Shown here in pieces: positions 32,454 to 42,600 of a stretch of 64,000 nt of DNA (the first letter of the stretch is position 1; the number at the start of each line of letters is the position of its first letter). The translations under genes and the position numbers were made by a program. The notes under the pieces are model-generated. The model did no database searches, was not told the DNA's origin, and saw nothing but the letters and a program-made list of their open reading frames with translations. Source of the stretch: Streptomyces odontomachi (lineage in GTDB: Bacteria; Actinomycetota; Actinomycetes; Streptomycetales; Streptomycetaceae); the NCBI RefSeq assembly GCF_024435355.1, contig NZ_JAMJWG010000014.1, forward strand, positions 62,001-126,000, read 5' to 3'.

Positions 32454-33341
32454 ATGAACCTCGATATTCCTGACCAGGTCCGCAAGAAGGTCATCACCGA
32501 CGGGAACGAATCCTGGCTGGACGAGGTGCCGGGCGTGGTCGACTCGCTGGCCCAGGAGTGGTCTTTGGTGATCGGGTCCAGCTTCGCGGGCGGTCACGCC
32601 GCCCTGGTCGTCGAGGTGACCCTTGCTGACGGAACTCCGGCGGTCCTGAAGATCGGTGTACCAGGTCACGACGTGGGGCGGGAAGCCATGGTGCTGCGCC
32701 TGGCGAACGGAGGGGGATGCGCCAGGCTGTTGGGCGAGGACGTGGGGCGACAAGCCCTTCTTCTGGAGCGCCTTGGGGCTCCGATGTACGACATCGTCGC
32801 CGACCGCGCACGCCGCCACGACTTGCTGTGCGAAGTGGCGGTTCGCCTGTGGCGTCCGGTCGGTCCCGACATCGACCTTCCCACCGGCGCGATGCTGGCT
32901 GAGCGGTACGCCGATCGGCTGCCACGACTATGGGAGCAGGCGGGACGACCGTGTTCGCCGGCCACTGTGGCGGACGCGCTGAATTGCATGCATCGTCGTC
33001 GCCTTGCCCACGACGATCGGTCCGCGGTTCTGGTCCACGGTGACATCCACGAGATGAACGCCCTGCGGGCGAGCGACGGCAGCTACAAGCTCATCGATCC
33101 AGCCGGGCTGCGGGCCGAACCGGCGTGCGATCTCGGCACCATCGTGCGGTGCACCCCGGATCTCGGCGATGACCTCTGGGCGCGGACCGAGCAACTGGCG
33201 TCTCGCACGGGCGTGGATGCCACCGCCATCTGGGAATGGGGAACCATCCACCGAGTCTTCAGCGGCGTCTACGCGTGCAGTATTGGCTTTCAGCCCTTTG
33301 GCGATCTGCTGCTGGCCGAAGCGGACCGCCTCACGGCATAG
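32454..33341 (+). CDS. APH(6)-like aminoglycoside/hydroxyurea phosphotransferase family kinase
   Basis: The 295-residue kinase matches the APH_6_hur family (streptomycin 6-phosphotransferase and hydroxyurea resistance kinases). N-lobe residues are in SSFAGGHAALVVEV and AVLKIGVPGHDVGREA, the catalytic loop is AVLVHGDIHEMNAL and the metal site is YKLIDPAGLRAEPACDLG. The length is typical and key residues are present, so it may be active. It could inactivate an aminoglycoside or phosphorylate a small metabolite; the natural substrate is unknown. It sits alone between an IS630 remnant and a repeated hairpin, consistent with a transferred cassette. Confidence 0.85.
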   Translation: MNLDIPDQVRKKVITDGNESWLDEVPGVVDSLAQEWSLVIGSSFAGGHAALVVEVTLADGTPAVLKIGVPGHDVGREAMVLRLANGGGCARLLGEDVGRQALLLERLGAPMYDIVADRARRHDLLCEVAVRLWRPVGPDIDLPTGAMLAERYADRLPRLWEQAGRPCSPATVADALNCMHRRRLAHDDRSAVLVHGDIHEMNALRASDGSYKLIDPAGLRAEPACDLGTIVRCTPDLGDDLWARTEQLASRTGVDATAIWEWGTIHRVFSGVYACSIGFQPFGDLLLAEADRLTA

Positions 33342-33517
33342 TCGCCTGTGGGGGGACTGGCCCACTCGCCCCGCCGGCCTCCGGGCATGGACCGGACGGT
33401 GCGCACGACCGGCATGGAAGCAGGCGTCGTAGGCCAGGCCGCCAGGCCGCCATCGGCACCTTGATGCGGTCACAGCACCAGACCGCCTGCCCGATGCGAT
33501 GATCGGGCCATTGCGAG

Positions 33518-33560
33518 GAGGGGCCCGTCCCGCCGTCCCACGGCGACACGGGCCCCTTTC
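33518..33560. terminator. 43-nt hairpin, copy 2 of a flanking pair
   Basis: GAGGGGCCCGT pairs with ACGGGCCCCTTT around an inner CGCCGT/CGGCG stem. Nearly identical and same orientation as 32061-32103. It also lies just beyond the stop of the convergent GH92 gene and could end both transcripts. Confidence 0.7.
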
Positions 33561-33587
33561 GGCGCACCGCCCGTCAGGGCGTGAACG

Positions 33588-36500
33588 TCAGGGCGCGAAC
33601 GTCAGCGCGAACAAGTGCGCGCTGCCCTCCGCGCCGGTCACCGGCAGGGTGAGGGACGCCACCGTCTTGCCGGCGTCGAGAGGGACCTGCGTGGCGAAGA
33701 CGTACGCCTTCACCGGGTCCCGGCCGCCGTCCGCCGTGTTCCGGTAGGCCGTGGTGACGGCCGTGGTGTTCCCCTCGACCGGAGTGCCGCTGCCGCCGCC
33801 CAGGGTCCAGTCACTGAACGTGATCTTCTCCTTGGCCGTGCTGCCGTCGGTGTAGGTGATGGTGAGGGTGCCGGGCACGCCCTCCGCGCCGGCGTTGACC
33901 GCGGCGCCGAGCAGGCCGAGCGCCGAGCCCTTCGTGCCGTCCGGCTCGGGGATCGTCTGGCCCGCCATCGCCAGGTTGTCCGGCTGGCCCTCGGCCATGG
34001 TGGGCCAGGTGTAGGTGATCCCGTCCGCCGTGACCTTCGCGCCGCTGGTGACCCCGGCGGCCGCCAGCGCATCCTGCGAGTAGGCCCAGCCACCGTCGTC
34101 GAAGCCACCGGTGAAGGTGGCGCCGTCGGCGTACTCACCCTTGTTCGTCTCGTACGGCCACAGCTCGCCCGGCTGCGCCACGGCCACCCGCAGGGACGTG
34201 CTGCCCAGGTCCTTGCCGGTGTCGTGGTCGGTGAGCGCGAAGGCCACCGGGTAGGTGCCCTCCTTGTCGCCCGCCGTGACCGCGACCTTCGCCTGTGCGC
34301 TGCCGGAGGCGGGCACGGTGAGGGAACCCGACGCCGGCTCGACCGTCACGCCGGACGGGGCCTGCGCGGTCCAGTCGACGGTGACGGGCGAGGCGCCCAG
34401 GTTCGTCAGGGCCAGCGTGCCCTCGCCGCTGCCGCCCGGCGTCATGATCAGCCCGTCGCTGCCGGGCCCGGTCGCGGCGAGCAGCTTTCCGCCGCCGGTG
34501 GTGTCCGACGGCGGCACCGCGTCCGGTGCGGACGCCCACGAGGTGTTCGGCGTGGTGCCGAGCGTGAAGTCCAGCGAACCGGCCTTGCTGAAGTCACCGA
34601 ACGTCAGCCAGGAGCGGTCCCACTGCTGGTGTCCGACGCTGAGCGACTGCACGTACGGTGCGTCGGGGGCCGCCTGCGGGGCGTCGACGGTGAGCTTGTG
34701 ACCGTCCGCGAAGGTGATCTCGGCGCTCGGGAAGGCGGGGCTGCCCAGGACCAGCGTGTCCGTCCCCGGTGTCTCCGGGTAGGCGCCCAGCATCGACCAG
34801 ACGTACCAGGAGCTCATCGCGCCCAGGTCGTCGTTGCCGAAGGAGCCCACCGGGGCGTTGAAGTACAGCTTCTGCTGCGCCTCGCGCACCGCCGCCTGGG
34901 TCTTCCAGGGCCGGCCCAGGTAGCTGTACTCCCAGGGGATCTCCACGCTGGGCTCGTTGCTCAGGTTGGCGTCGGTGCCGGACGGGTCGGTGATGTCGTC
35001 CAGCAGGCTGTCCAGGTAGGAGGCGTACGCGTCCGTGCCGCCGCGCGCCGTGATCAGCTCCTTGAGGTTGAACGGCACCATCGGGGTGTACTGGGCCGAG
35101 GTGCCCTCCACGAAGCCGGTCGAGGTGCCCGGCGTGAAGCCGCCGGCGAACCCGCCGTCCGCGTTCCTGGCCTGGAGGTAGCCGGACTGCGGGTTGAACA
35201 CGTTCTGCCAGTCCTGGGCGCGGGTCGCGAACTTCGTGTAGAGGTCGTCCTTGCCCAGCGACTTCGCGAACGACGCCAGCGCGTAGTCGGCGCTGTCGTA
35301 CTCCAGCTGCGTGGAGACCGGGCCGTAGAAGTTGCAGCAGCCGTAGTCGGTCTCGTCCAGCGGCAGATAGCCCTTGGCGTCGCGCACCGCCTCACCGGGA
35401 CGGTCGTCGTTGGGCTCCGTCGCCTCGTGCACCATCGCCTCCAGGGCGTGGCCCGTGTCGAAGCCGCGGACCCCGAAGGCGTAGGCGTCGGCGATGATGG
35501 CGGCGCCCGGGTCACCGACCATGACGTAGCTCTCGCCGTTGTTCGAGGCCCACTTGGGCAGCAGCCCCGTCTGGTCGTAGCCGTTGAGCATCGAGGTGAC
35601 GATGTCCCCGGTGACGTCGGGTTCCACCATCGCCATCAGCTGCGTCTGGGAGCGGTAGGTGTCCCAGCCGGAGTAGTTGGCGTACTGGGCCCGCTGGCCC
35701 TTGGCCAGCTTGTGGACCTTGTCGTCCATGCCCATGTACTGGCCGTCGACGTCGGAGAACACGTTCGGGTGCAGCAGCGCGTGGTAGAGCGCCGTGTAGA
35801 ACTGCACCTGCTGGTCGTGGCTGCCGCCGCCGACCCGGATCCTGCCGAGCACGTCGTTCCAGGCCTGGTGGCTCGCCGTGCGCAGCGTGTCGAGGTTCCA
35901 GCCCTTGACCTCGGCCGTGCGGTTGGCCGTCGCGCCCGCGTCACTCGTGTACGAGATGCCGACGGCCGCCGTCACCGCCCGGTCGGTGCTGGTGTCGAAG
36001 GTCAGGTACATCCCGTTGGCGTCGGTGACCGGCGCACCGTCGTCCTTGTGCGAGCCGCCCGCGCCACCCTGCGCCGAGCCGGTGGACCGCAGCGTGCCGT
36101 GCACGGTCGGGGAGGTCCGGTCGGGCACGGTGAAGTGGCGCTCGTGCGACGGCCCGGTGCCCTGCGCCGGCCGCGTCGGGTCCGCCGGCCGGGCCCGGCC
36201 CAGCTTCAGGGCGTCGGCGCCCTGGTGAACGGTGTCGCCGGCCCAGGTGCCGGACTCGGTGAACGGGTGGTCGAACTTGATGTCGAAGTGCAGCGTGTAG
36301 GCGTTCTTCGCGCCGCAGAAGTGCCCGCTGTCGACCGAGCCGACCACCTCGCGGTCCCCGACCACGCGCACCTGGGTCCCGTCGACCTGGGTCGCCCCGC
36401 CGCTCAGCTTGAGCAGCAGGCTCGACTTCGCCCCGGCCGGGAAGGTGAACCGGCCGAGACCGGCGCGAGCGGTGTCGGTCAGCTCGGTCGTGACGCCCGC

Positions 36501-36968
36501 CGAGTCCTTGACCGTGTACGAGCCGATCGTGGACTGCTCGTCGGCATGGCTGAACCCGACCGAGCTGCCGGACGGGTCCGCCGGCAGCTCCCCGCTCACC
36601 GGCAGGATCGGCACGTCACCCGCGACGTTGCAGCCCGGACCCGAGACATGCGTCAGGCTGAAGCCGGAGATCTTGCTGCTGTCGTACTCGTAGCCGCCGC
36701 CCTGCGCACGGCTGGGCGTGGTGTCGGGACCCCACTGCATCATGCCGAACGGCACGTCGGGGCCGGGGAACGTGTTCACCGCGCCGGACGTCCCGATGAA
36801 CGGATTGACCAGCGCGGCCGGATCCCGCACCGGCTCGGGTCCGTCGGCGGCGGCCGCGCCACCGGCCGCCTGGAGCGACAGCGCCACGACGCCCAGGACG
36901 GACAGCACGGCCCACGGCCGTCGGAATCCTCTGAAACTCGGCGCGCTCTGGCGCCCTGAACCAACCAT
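33588..36968 (-). CDS. Secreted GH92 alpha-mannosidase with C-terminal NEW3-type domain
   Basis: The 1126-residue exoenzyme begins with a Sec signal (WAVLSVLGVVALSLQAAGGAAAA). It then shows GH92 blocks NPFIGTSGAVNTFPGPDVPFGMMQ, QGGGYEYDSSKISGFSLTH, NNGESYVMVGDPGAAI, SVEIPWEYSYLGRPW and GNDDLGAMSSWYVWSMLGAYPE, up to residue about 760. A NEW3-like Ig domain follows (TLALTNLGASPVTVDW), then a C-terminal beta domain of about 180 residues. GH92 enzymes are calcium-dependent exo-alpha-mannosidases acting on N-glycans and mannans. GGAGG precedes ATG 36968. A promoter and LacI-type operator lie about 100 bp upstream. Confidence 0.93.
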   Translation of the reverse strand: MVGSGRQSAPSFRGFRRPWAVLSVLGVVALSLQAAGGAAAADGPEPVRDPAALVNPFIGTSGAVNTFPGPDVPFGMMQWGPDTTPSRAQGGGYEYDSSKISGFSLTHVSGPGCNVAGDVPILPVSGELPADPSGSSVGFSHADEQSTIGSYTVKDSAGVTTELTDTARAGLGRFTFPAGAKSSLLLKLSGGATQVDGTQVRVVGDREVVGSVDSGHFCGAKNAYTLHFDIKFDHPFTESGTWAGDTVHQGADALKLGRARPADPTRPAQGTGPSHERHFTVPDRTSPTVHGTLRSTGSAQGGAGGSHKDDGAPVTDANGMYLTFDTSTDRAVTAAVGISYTSDAGATANRTAEVKGWNLDTLRTASHQAWNDVLGRIRVGGGSHDQQVQFYTALYHALLHPNVFSDVDGQYMGMDDKVHKLAKGQRAQYANYSGWDTYRSQTQLMAMVEPDVTGDIVTSMLNGYDQTGLLPKWASNNGESYVMVGDPGAAIIADAYAFGVRGFDTGHALEAMVHEATEPNDDRPGEAVRDAKGYLPLDETDYGCCNFYGPVSTQLEYDSADYALASFAKSLGKDDLYTKFATRAQDWQNVFNPQSGYLQARNADGGFAGGFTPGTSTGFVEGTSAQYTPMVPFNLKELITARGGTDAYASYLDSLLDDITDPSGTDANLSNEPSVEIPWEYSYLGRPWKTQAAVREAQQKLYFNAPVGSFGNDDLGAMSSWYVWSMLGAYPETPGTDTLVLGSPAFPSAEITFADGHKLTVDAPQAAPDAPYVQSLSVGHQQWDRSWLTFGDFSKAGSLDFTLGTTPNTSWASAPDAVPPSDTTGGGKLLAATGPGSDGLIMTPGGSGEGTLALTNLGASPVTVDWTAQAPSGVTVEPASGSLTVPASGSAQAKVAVTAGDKEGTYPVAFALTDHDTGKDLGSTSLRVAVAQPGELWPYETNKGEYADGATFTGGFDDGGWAYSQDALAAAGVTSGAKVTADGITYTWPTMAEGQPDNLAMAGQTIPEPDGTKGSALGLLGAAVNAGAEGVPGTLTITYTDGSTAKEKITFSDWTLGGGSGTPVEGNTTAVTTAYRNTADGGRDPVKAYVFATQVPLDAGKTVASLTLPVTGAEGSAHLFALTFAP

Positions 36969-37062
36969 CGTTGCCTCCGCGGTTCGTGCCTCGCACACGG
37001 CGGTGCTGGGGGGACGGCGACCGATCGGCTCCGCCGCCCCCGCGCTCCGCGGTCCGCGGTGT

Positions 37063-37123
37063 TGACAACGTTGCCATCGCCCGCACGGGCGATGAGTAGA
37101 TCGCTTGGGTGAGGACATGTCAA
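37063..37123 (-). promoter_or_regulatory. GH92 promoter with downstream LacI-type operator
   Basis: On the minus strand TTGACA (37123-37118), a 17-base spacer and TCTACT (37100-37095) form a promoter. TGACAACGTTGCCA at 37063-37076 fits TGNNANCGNTNNCA at every fixed position and lies about 12-25 bases after the predicted start, a classic repression site for the mannosidase gene. Confidence 0.6.
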
Positions 37124-37208
37124 TGACCGCGGCGGGGACCTTCACAAGGTGTGGCGGGGGGAAGGCGCCGCCCGAGCCCCCGGGCCGGGTCAATCCCCCG
37201 GGCCCGGC

Positions 37209-38123
37209 TCAGTCCAGCAGCGCCGCCGCCAACTCGCGCCAGTCGTCCCGCGGCAGCTCGGTCGCCCGGTCCGCGGGAGGCAGCGCCTGGAGGGCGACGT
37301 GGTCGGCGCCCGCGGCATGGAAGGCGGCCACGCGCTCCTTGACCTGCTCCACGTCGCCCCGTACGAACAGCGCGTCGAGCAGCCGGTCGCTGCCGCCGGA
37401 GGCGAAGTCGTCCTCGGTGAAGCCCAGGCGCAGCAGGTTGCTCGTGTAGTTGGGCAGCTGGAGATACATCCCCAGGACGTTCCGGGCGGTGGCGCCGGCG
37501 CTCTCCCGGTCGGTGTCGAGGACCACCTTCAGCTCGGGCGCCAGCAGTGCCTTGGGCCCGAGCGTGGTGCGGGCCTGTGCCACGTGGTCGACGGTGACGA
37601 GATAGGGATGGGCGCCGAGGGTGCGTTCGGCGGAGAGCTTCAGCATCTTCGGGCCGAGCGCTGCCAGGACGCGCTGGCCGGCGCTCACCGGGTGCCGTGC
37701 CGCGTCGAGGTCGTCGAGGTAGGCCACCATGGTCGAGTACGGCTTGGCGTACCGCCCCGGCGCCAGCGCCTCGTGGCTGGCTCCCAGGCCGAGCACGAAG
37801 CGTCCGGGGGCGCGCTCGTCGAGCTGTGCCACCTGCTCGGCGACGTCCTGGGCCGGGTACTGCCAGATGCTCAGGATCCCGGTGGCGACCGTGGTGCGGC
37901 GCGTGGCGGCCACGACGGCCGCGGCGTCCGCGACGGACGGACTGCCGCCCAGCCAGATCGTCCCGTACCCCAGCTCGTCCAGCTCGGCGACGGCCTCCTC
38001 GACCTCGCCGCGCCGTGCCGAAGCGTCGCCCGTCGTCTTCAGGGCCGGGCTCCAGATGCCCACCCGCCCGAATGCCTCACGATTGATCACAGTCATGTTC
38101 GGACCAGCGGTCTCACCCGTCAC
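37209..38123 (-). CDS. F420-dependent LLM-class oxidoreductase
   Basis: The 304-residue TIM-barrel protein matches the luciferase-like monooxygenase group that uses coenzyme F420 in actinobacteria (TIGR03620-like): FGRVGIWSPALKT, ELDELGYGTIWLGGSPS, TTVATGILSIWQYPA and LGLGASHEAL. The substrate is unknown. GTG 38123 is chosen because AGGA lies six bases upstream; ATG 38096, nine codons later, lacks a ribosome site. A monocistronic gene between the GH92 gene and the divergent TDT transporter. Confidence 0.9.
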   Translation of the reverse strand: MTGETAGPNMTVINREAFGRVGIWSPALKTTGDASARRGEVEEAVAELDELGYGTIWLGGSPSVADAAAVVAATRRTTVATGILSIWQYPAQDVAEQVAQLDERAPGRFVLGLGASHEALAPGRYAKPYSTMVAYLDDLDAARHPVSAGQRVLAALGPKMLKLSAERTLGAHPYLVTVDHVAQARTTLGPKALLAPELKVVLDTDRESAGATARNVLGMYLQLPNYTSNLLRLGFTEDDFASGGSDRLLDALFVRGDVEQVKERVAAFHAAGADHVALQALPPADRATELPRDDWRELAAALLD

Positions 38124-38321
38124 GGTTATTCCTGCTCCTCGGCTGCCTGGTGACATCCTATCGGGAAAAACGGAGTAAATGGGGTGAATGCCCTCCGTGG
38201 GGCGGGTGGGGCCTTCGCGCGCGGGCATCCCGCCGGTCCGCACCGAGGGGGCCTTCCATGATCGCCCTTTCGGCGTCACACTGGCACCCGGAAAGATCAG
38301 CGGTCGGGCGGCGAGGAGATC

Positions 38322-39398
38322 GTGACTGGGACAGCGGATGCCCGGCGTCCTGCGGCGTGGCGACCCGTGGCGGCCGCGGTGGGGAGCCTCAACCCCGGCG
38401 CGTTCGCCTTCGTCATGGCGACCGGCATCGTCTCCACGGCACTGGCCACGGCGGACACGCACGCCGCTTCGACGGCGCTGCTCTACATCGGCGGCGCCGG
38501 CTACGTCGTCCTGTGGGCCGCCTACGTGTGGCGTCTGGTGAGCTGGCGGCAACGCTTCCTGCACGACCTCGCCGGGCCCAACGGGTTCGCGTTCCTCACC
38601 GTCGTCGCCGCCTCCGACGTGCTGGGCACCCGGCTGTCGGCCGACCACCACTACCAGGCGACGGCCGTGCTGCTGGCGATCGGCGTGGCGGGCTGGCTGA
38701 TCCTCGGCTACGGCGTCCCGATGCTCCGCATCACCACCGAACAGGCCGTCTCACTCGGCCAGGTCAACGGGACATGGTTCCTCTGGGTGGTGGGCACCGA
38801 GTCGGTGGCGGTCGCGGCCGCCTCGCTGGCGCCCCATGCGTTCGGCCGGGCCCTGGGCGCCTTCGCCTCGGTGTGCTGGGCGGTCGGCCTCATCCAGTAC
38901 CTGCTGACCGCAGCCCTGGCCCTGGCCCGGCTGCTGCTGGAGCGGATCACGCCCCACGAGCTGATCCCGCCGTACTGGATCTTCATGGGAGCCGGGGCGA
39001 TCAGCGTGCTGGCCGGCGCCAGGATCCTCCAGTTGCCGGCGGGGGCGATCCTGCTGCCGCATGGCTTCGCGCTCGGCCTGTCGCTGCTGCTGTGGTCGTT
39101 CTGCACCTGGCTGATCCCGCTGCTGCTGTGCCTCGGGGTCTGGCGGCACCTGCTGCGGAGGGTCTCCCTGCGGTACGAGACGGGGTTGTGGGCCATGGTC
39201 TTCCCGCTGGGCATGTACGCGGTGGCCACCCGGGAGTTGGGCCATGCCTCCGGGAGGCACTGGCTGGTGACGGCGAGCGGTGCCGAGGCCGGCGTGGCGG
39301 CGGTGGTCTGGCTCGCCGTGTTCCTCGGCATGCTCGTCGCCCTGGTGCGCGCGGCGCGACAGTTCCGTGCGGCGCCGACCGGAGCGGACGGGCGGTAG
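38322..39398 (+). CDS. TDT-family (TehA/SLAC1-like) anion transporter
   Basis: The 358-residue membrane protein has about ten helices with the TDT pattern: PGAFAFVMATGIVSTALA in helix 1, NGTWFLWVVGTESVAVAA, IPPYWIFMGAGAISVLAGA and WAMVFPLGMYAVAT. Members move dicarboxylates, tellurite, chloride, sulfite or nitrate across the membrane. The position directly before narGHJI, with no NarK in view, suggests a nitrate or nitrite role; this is inference. The GTG start has GAGGAG upstream. A GCCCCC/GGGGGC hairpin overlaps the stop and may insulate it from narG. Confidence 0.87.
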   Translation: MTGTADARRPAAWRPVAAAVGSLNPGAFAFVMATGIVSTALATADTHAASTALLYIGGAGYVVLWAAYVWRLVSWRQRFLHDLAGPNGFAFLTVVAASDVLGTRLSADHHYQATAVLLAIGVAGWLILGYGVPMLRITTEQAVSLGQVNGTWFLWVVGTESVAVAAASLAPHAFGRALGAFASVCWAVGLIQYLLTAALALARLLLERITPHELIPPYWIFMGAGAISVLAGARILQLPAGAILLPHGFALGLSLLLWSFCTWLIPLLLCLGVWRHLLRRVSLRYETGLWAMVFPLGMYAVATRELGHASGRHWLVTASGAEAGVAAVVWLAVFLGMLVALVRAARQFRAAPTGADGR

Positions 39399-39419
39399 CC
39401 CCCCCGGCACCCTGGGGGC
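39398..39419 (+). terminator. Hairpin between TDT transporter and narG
   Basis: GCCCCC (39398-39403) and GGGGGC (39414-39419) form a stem starting at the stop codon. A weaker inverted pair GACGCAC (39472-39478)/GTGCGTC (39498-39504) lies further into the 270-bp narG leader and could be regulatory. Confidence 0.5.
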
Positions 39420-39669
39420 GTGTCCCCGTCCGCCTGGACGATTCGCGCGATTGGCCGCTTGCGGGCCGGGTGACGCACGCCGATCCTGATCACATTGGTG
39501 CGTCCCGCGGGCCGTGCCGCCGGGGTGTGCCGCACGGCGCGTCCTGCCCCGGTCCCGGTCGACGCACGTCCCCCCACGGCGCCCAGCCCGGCACCCCGCC
39601 GACACGCTCGGCACCCGCCCGCCCCGCCCCGGACCGACCCGCCCACCGATCGTCGAGGAGGTGCGTGAG

Positions 39670-42600
39670 GTGACGGTGGACCGTGCCGCCGACGCAGCCG
39701 AACGGCTGCTGCGCCGCGCGCAGTACTTCTTCCCCGGCGAGCAGTCCCCCGACCGGCGGGTGCTGTACCGCAGGGGTGGCCGGGCGGCGGAGGAGTTCTC
39801 CCATGAGCGGTGGCGGCACGACCGGGAGATCCGCTCCACCCACGGCGTCAACTGCACCGGTTCGTGCTCATGGCAGGTGTACGTCAAGGACGGGGTGATC
39901 ACCTGGGAGACCCAGGCCACCGACTACCCGTCCGTCGGGCCGGACTCCCCGGAGTACGAGCCGCGCGGCTGCCCGCGCGGCGCCTCGTTCTCCTGGTACA
40001 CCTACTCGCCCACCCGGATCCGCTACCCCTACGTCCGCAGCACCCTGCTCCAGCTGTGGCGCGAGGCACGGGCCCGGCACCCGGACCCGGTGGAGGCATG
40101 GGCGTGGCTCACCGCAGACCCGGAGCGCAGCGCCGGGTACAAGCGGGTGCGCGGCAAGGGCGGCTTCGTGCGCTGCACCTGGCCGGAGGTGACGGAGCTG
40201 GTCGCCGCCGCGCAGGTGCACACCGTCAAGCGGTTCGGTCCCGACCGCATCGTGGGGTTCTCGCCGATCCCGGCGATGTCGATGGCGTCCTACGCGGTCG
40301 GCACCCGGTTCCTGTCGATGATCGGCGGCACGATCGCGTCGTTCTACGACTGGTACGCGGACCTGCCGATGGCCTCCCCGCAGGTGTTCGGCGACCAGAC
40401 CGACGTGCCGGAGTCCGGCGACTGGTGGAACGCCGGCTACCTCATCGTCTGGGGCACCAACCTGCCCATCACCCGCACCCCGGACGCGCACTTCATGACC
40501 GAGGCACGCTACCGCGGTCAGAAGGTCGTGGTGGTCTCCCCGGACTACGGGGACCACACCAAGTTCGCCGATGACTGGCTGGCCGCCGCACCCGGTACCG
40601 ACGGGGCGCTGGCGATGGCCATGGGGCATGTGATCCTCACCGAGTTCCACCGCGACCGGCAGGTGCCCCGGTTCACCGAGTACGCCAAGACCTACACCGA
40701 CCTGCCGTTCCTGGTACGACTCCGGGCCCGCGCCGGCGGCTACCTTCCCGAGAAGTTCCTCACCGCCGCCGACCTGCCCGAATCCGCCGCCGACGGGTCC
40801 GACGGCCCGGGGGACGCCGCCGCGTTCAAGACGGTGCTGTGGGACGCGCGCACCGGCCGCCCGGTCGTCCCCAACGGCTCGGTGGGCTTCCGCTGGACCG
40901 ACTCGGGACGGGGCCGCTGGAACCTGGATCTCGACGGCGTCGACCCGCTGCTGACGCTGCACGGGCAGCCGGGCGCCGAGGCGGTGGAGGTGGACCTGCC
41001 GCGGTTCGACACCGGGCCGTGCGAGTCCGGCGGGGTGCTGCGGCGCGGCGTGCCGGCGCTGCGGATCGGCGGGCACCTGGTGGCCACCGTCTTCGACCTG
41101 GTCCTCGCGCAGTACGGGGTGGCCCGTGCGGGGCTGCCCGGCAGCTGGCCCACCGGGTACGACGACGCCACCCAGCCCTACACCCCGGCCTGGCAGGAGG
41201 CGATCACCTCGGTGCCGGCGCGGGCGGCCACACGGGTGGCGCGCGAGTTCGCCCGCAACGCCGAGCGGACCGGCGGCCGATCCATGATCGCCATGGGCGC
41301 CGGCACCAACCACTGGTTCCACTCCGACCAGATCTACCGTGCCTTCCTGTCGCTGCTCCAGATGTGCGGCTGCCAGGGCGTGAACGGCGGCGGCTGGGCG
41401 CACTACGTCGGGCAGGAGAAGGTGCGCCCGCTGACCGGCTGGTTCCACCTCGCCTTCGGCCTGGACTGGCAGCGGCCCACCCGGCACATGGTGGGCACCC
41501 CGCTGTTCTGGCTCGCCACCGACCAGTGGCGCTACGAGGCGTTCACCGCCGACGCCCTCACCAGCCCGCTGGGCACCGGACGGCTCGCCGGGCGCACCCT
41601 GCCGGACTGCAACGCGCTCGCCGCCCGGCTCGGCTGGCTGCCCTCCCACCCGGCCTTCGACCGCAACCCGCTGGACCTGTGCGACGAGGCCGAGCGGGCC
41701 GGCAAGGAGGTGCCGGAGCACATCGTCGACGAGCTGACGGCGGGCCGGCTGCGCCTCGCCGCCGAGGACCCGGACGATCCCGCGAACTTCCCGCGGGTGC
41801 TGCTCGTCTGGCGGGCGAACCTGTTCGCCTCCTCCATGAAGGGCCACGAATACCTGCTCCGGCATCTGCTGGGCACCGACCATGCCGTCACCGCCGCCGA
41901 GACCCCGCCGCAGCTGCGCCCGAAGGACGTCGTCTGGCGCGAGACGGCACCGGTCGGCAAGCTCGACCTGTCGGTGGCGGTCGACTTCCGGATGACCAGC
42001 ACCTGCCTCTTCTCCGACGTGGTGCTGCCCGCCGCCACCTGGTACGAGAAGCACGACCTGTCCTCCACCGACCTGCACCCCTTCGTGCACTCCTTCAACC
42101 CGGCGATCGCCCCGCCCTGGCAGACCCGCACCGACTTCGACGCCTTCCACACCATCGCCGCCGAGTTCTCCCGGCTCGCCGCCACCCACCTCGGGGTGCG
42201 CCGGGACGTGATCGCGGCGCCGCTCGCCCATGACACCCCCGACGAGCTGGCCCAGCCGCACGGCCGGGTGCGGGACTGGAAGGCCGGCGAGTGCGCGCCG
42301 GTGCCCGGCCGGACGATGCCCAAGCTGGTCACGGTCGAGCGTGACTACCCGGCGGTGGCCCAGAAACTGGCCGCCGTGGGCCCCCTGCTGGACACCCTCG
42401 GCACCACCACCAAAGGCATCACCTGGCATCCCGACCAGGAGATCGACGAACTGCGCCGCAGCAACGGCACGGTGCGCGGCGGGGTGGCCGACGGACGGCC
42501 GTCGCTCGCCCGCGACGACCAGTTCTGCGAGGCGATCCTGGCCCTGTCGGGCACCACCAACGGACGGCTGGCGGTCGCATCGCTGCGCGCCCTGGAGCAG

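Noticed and set aside
33615..36959. 1114-codon open frame opposite the GH92 gene
   Set aside because: Antisense shadow of a well-supported mannosidase; Arg/Val-rich translation without motifs.
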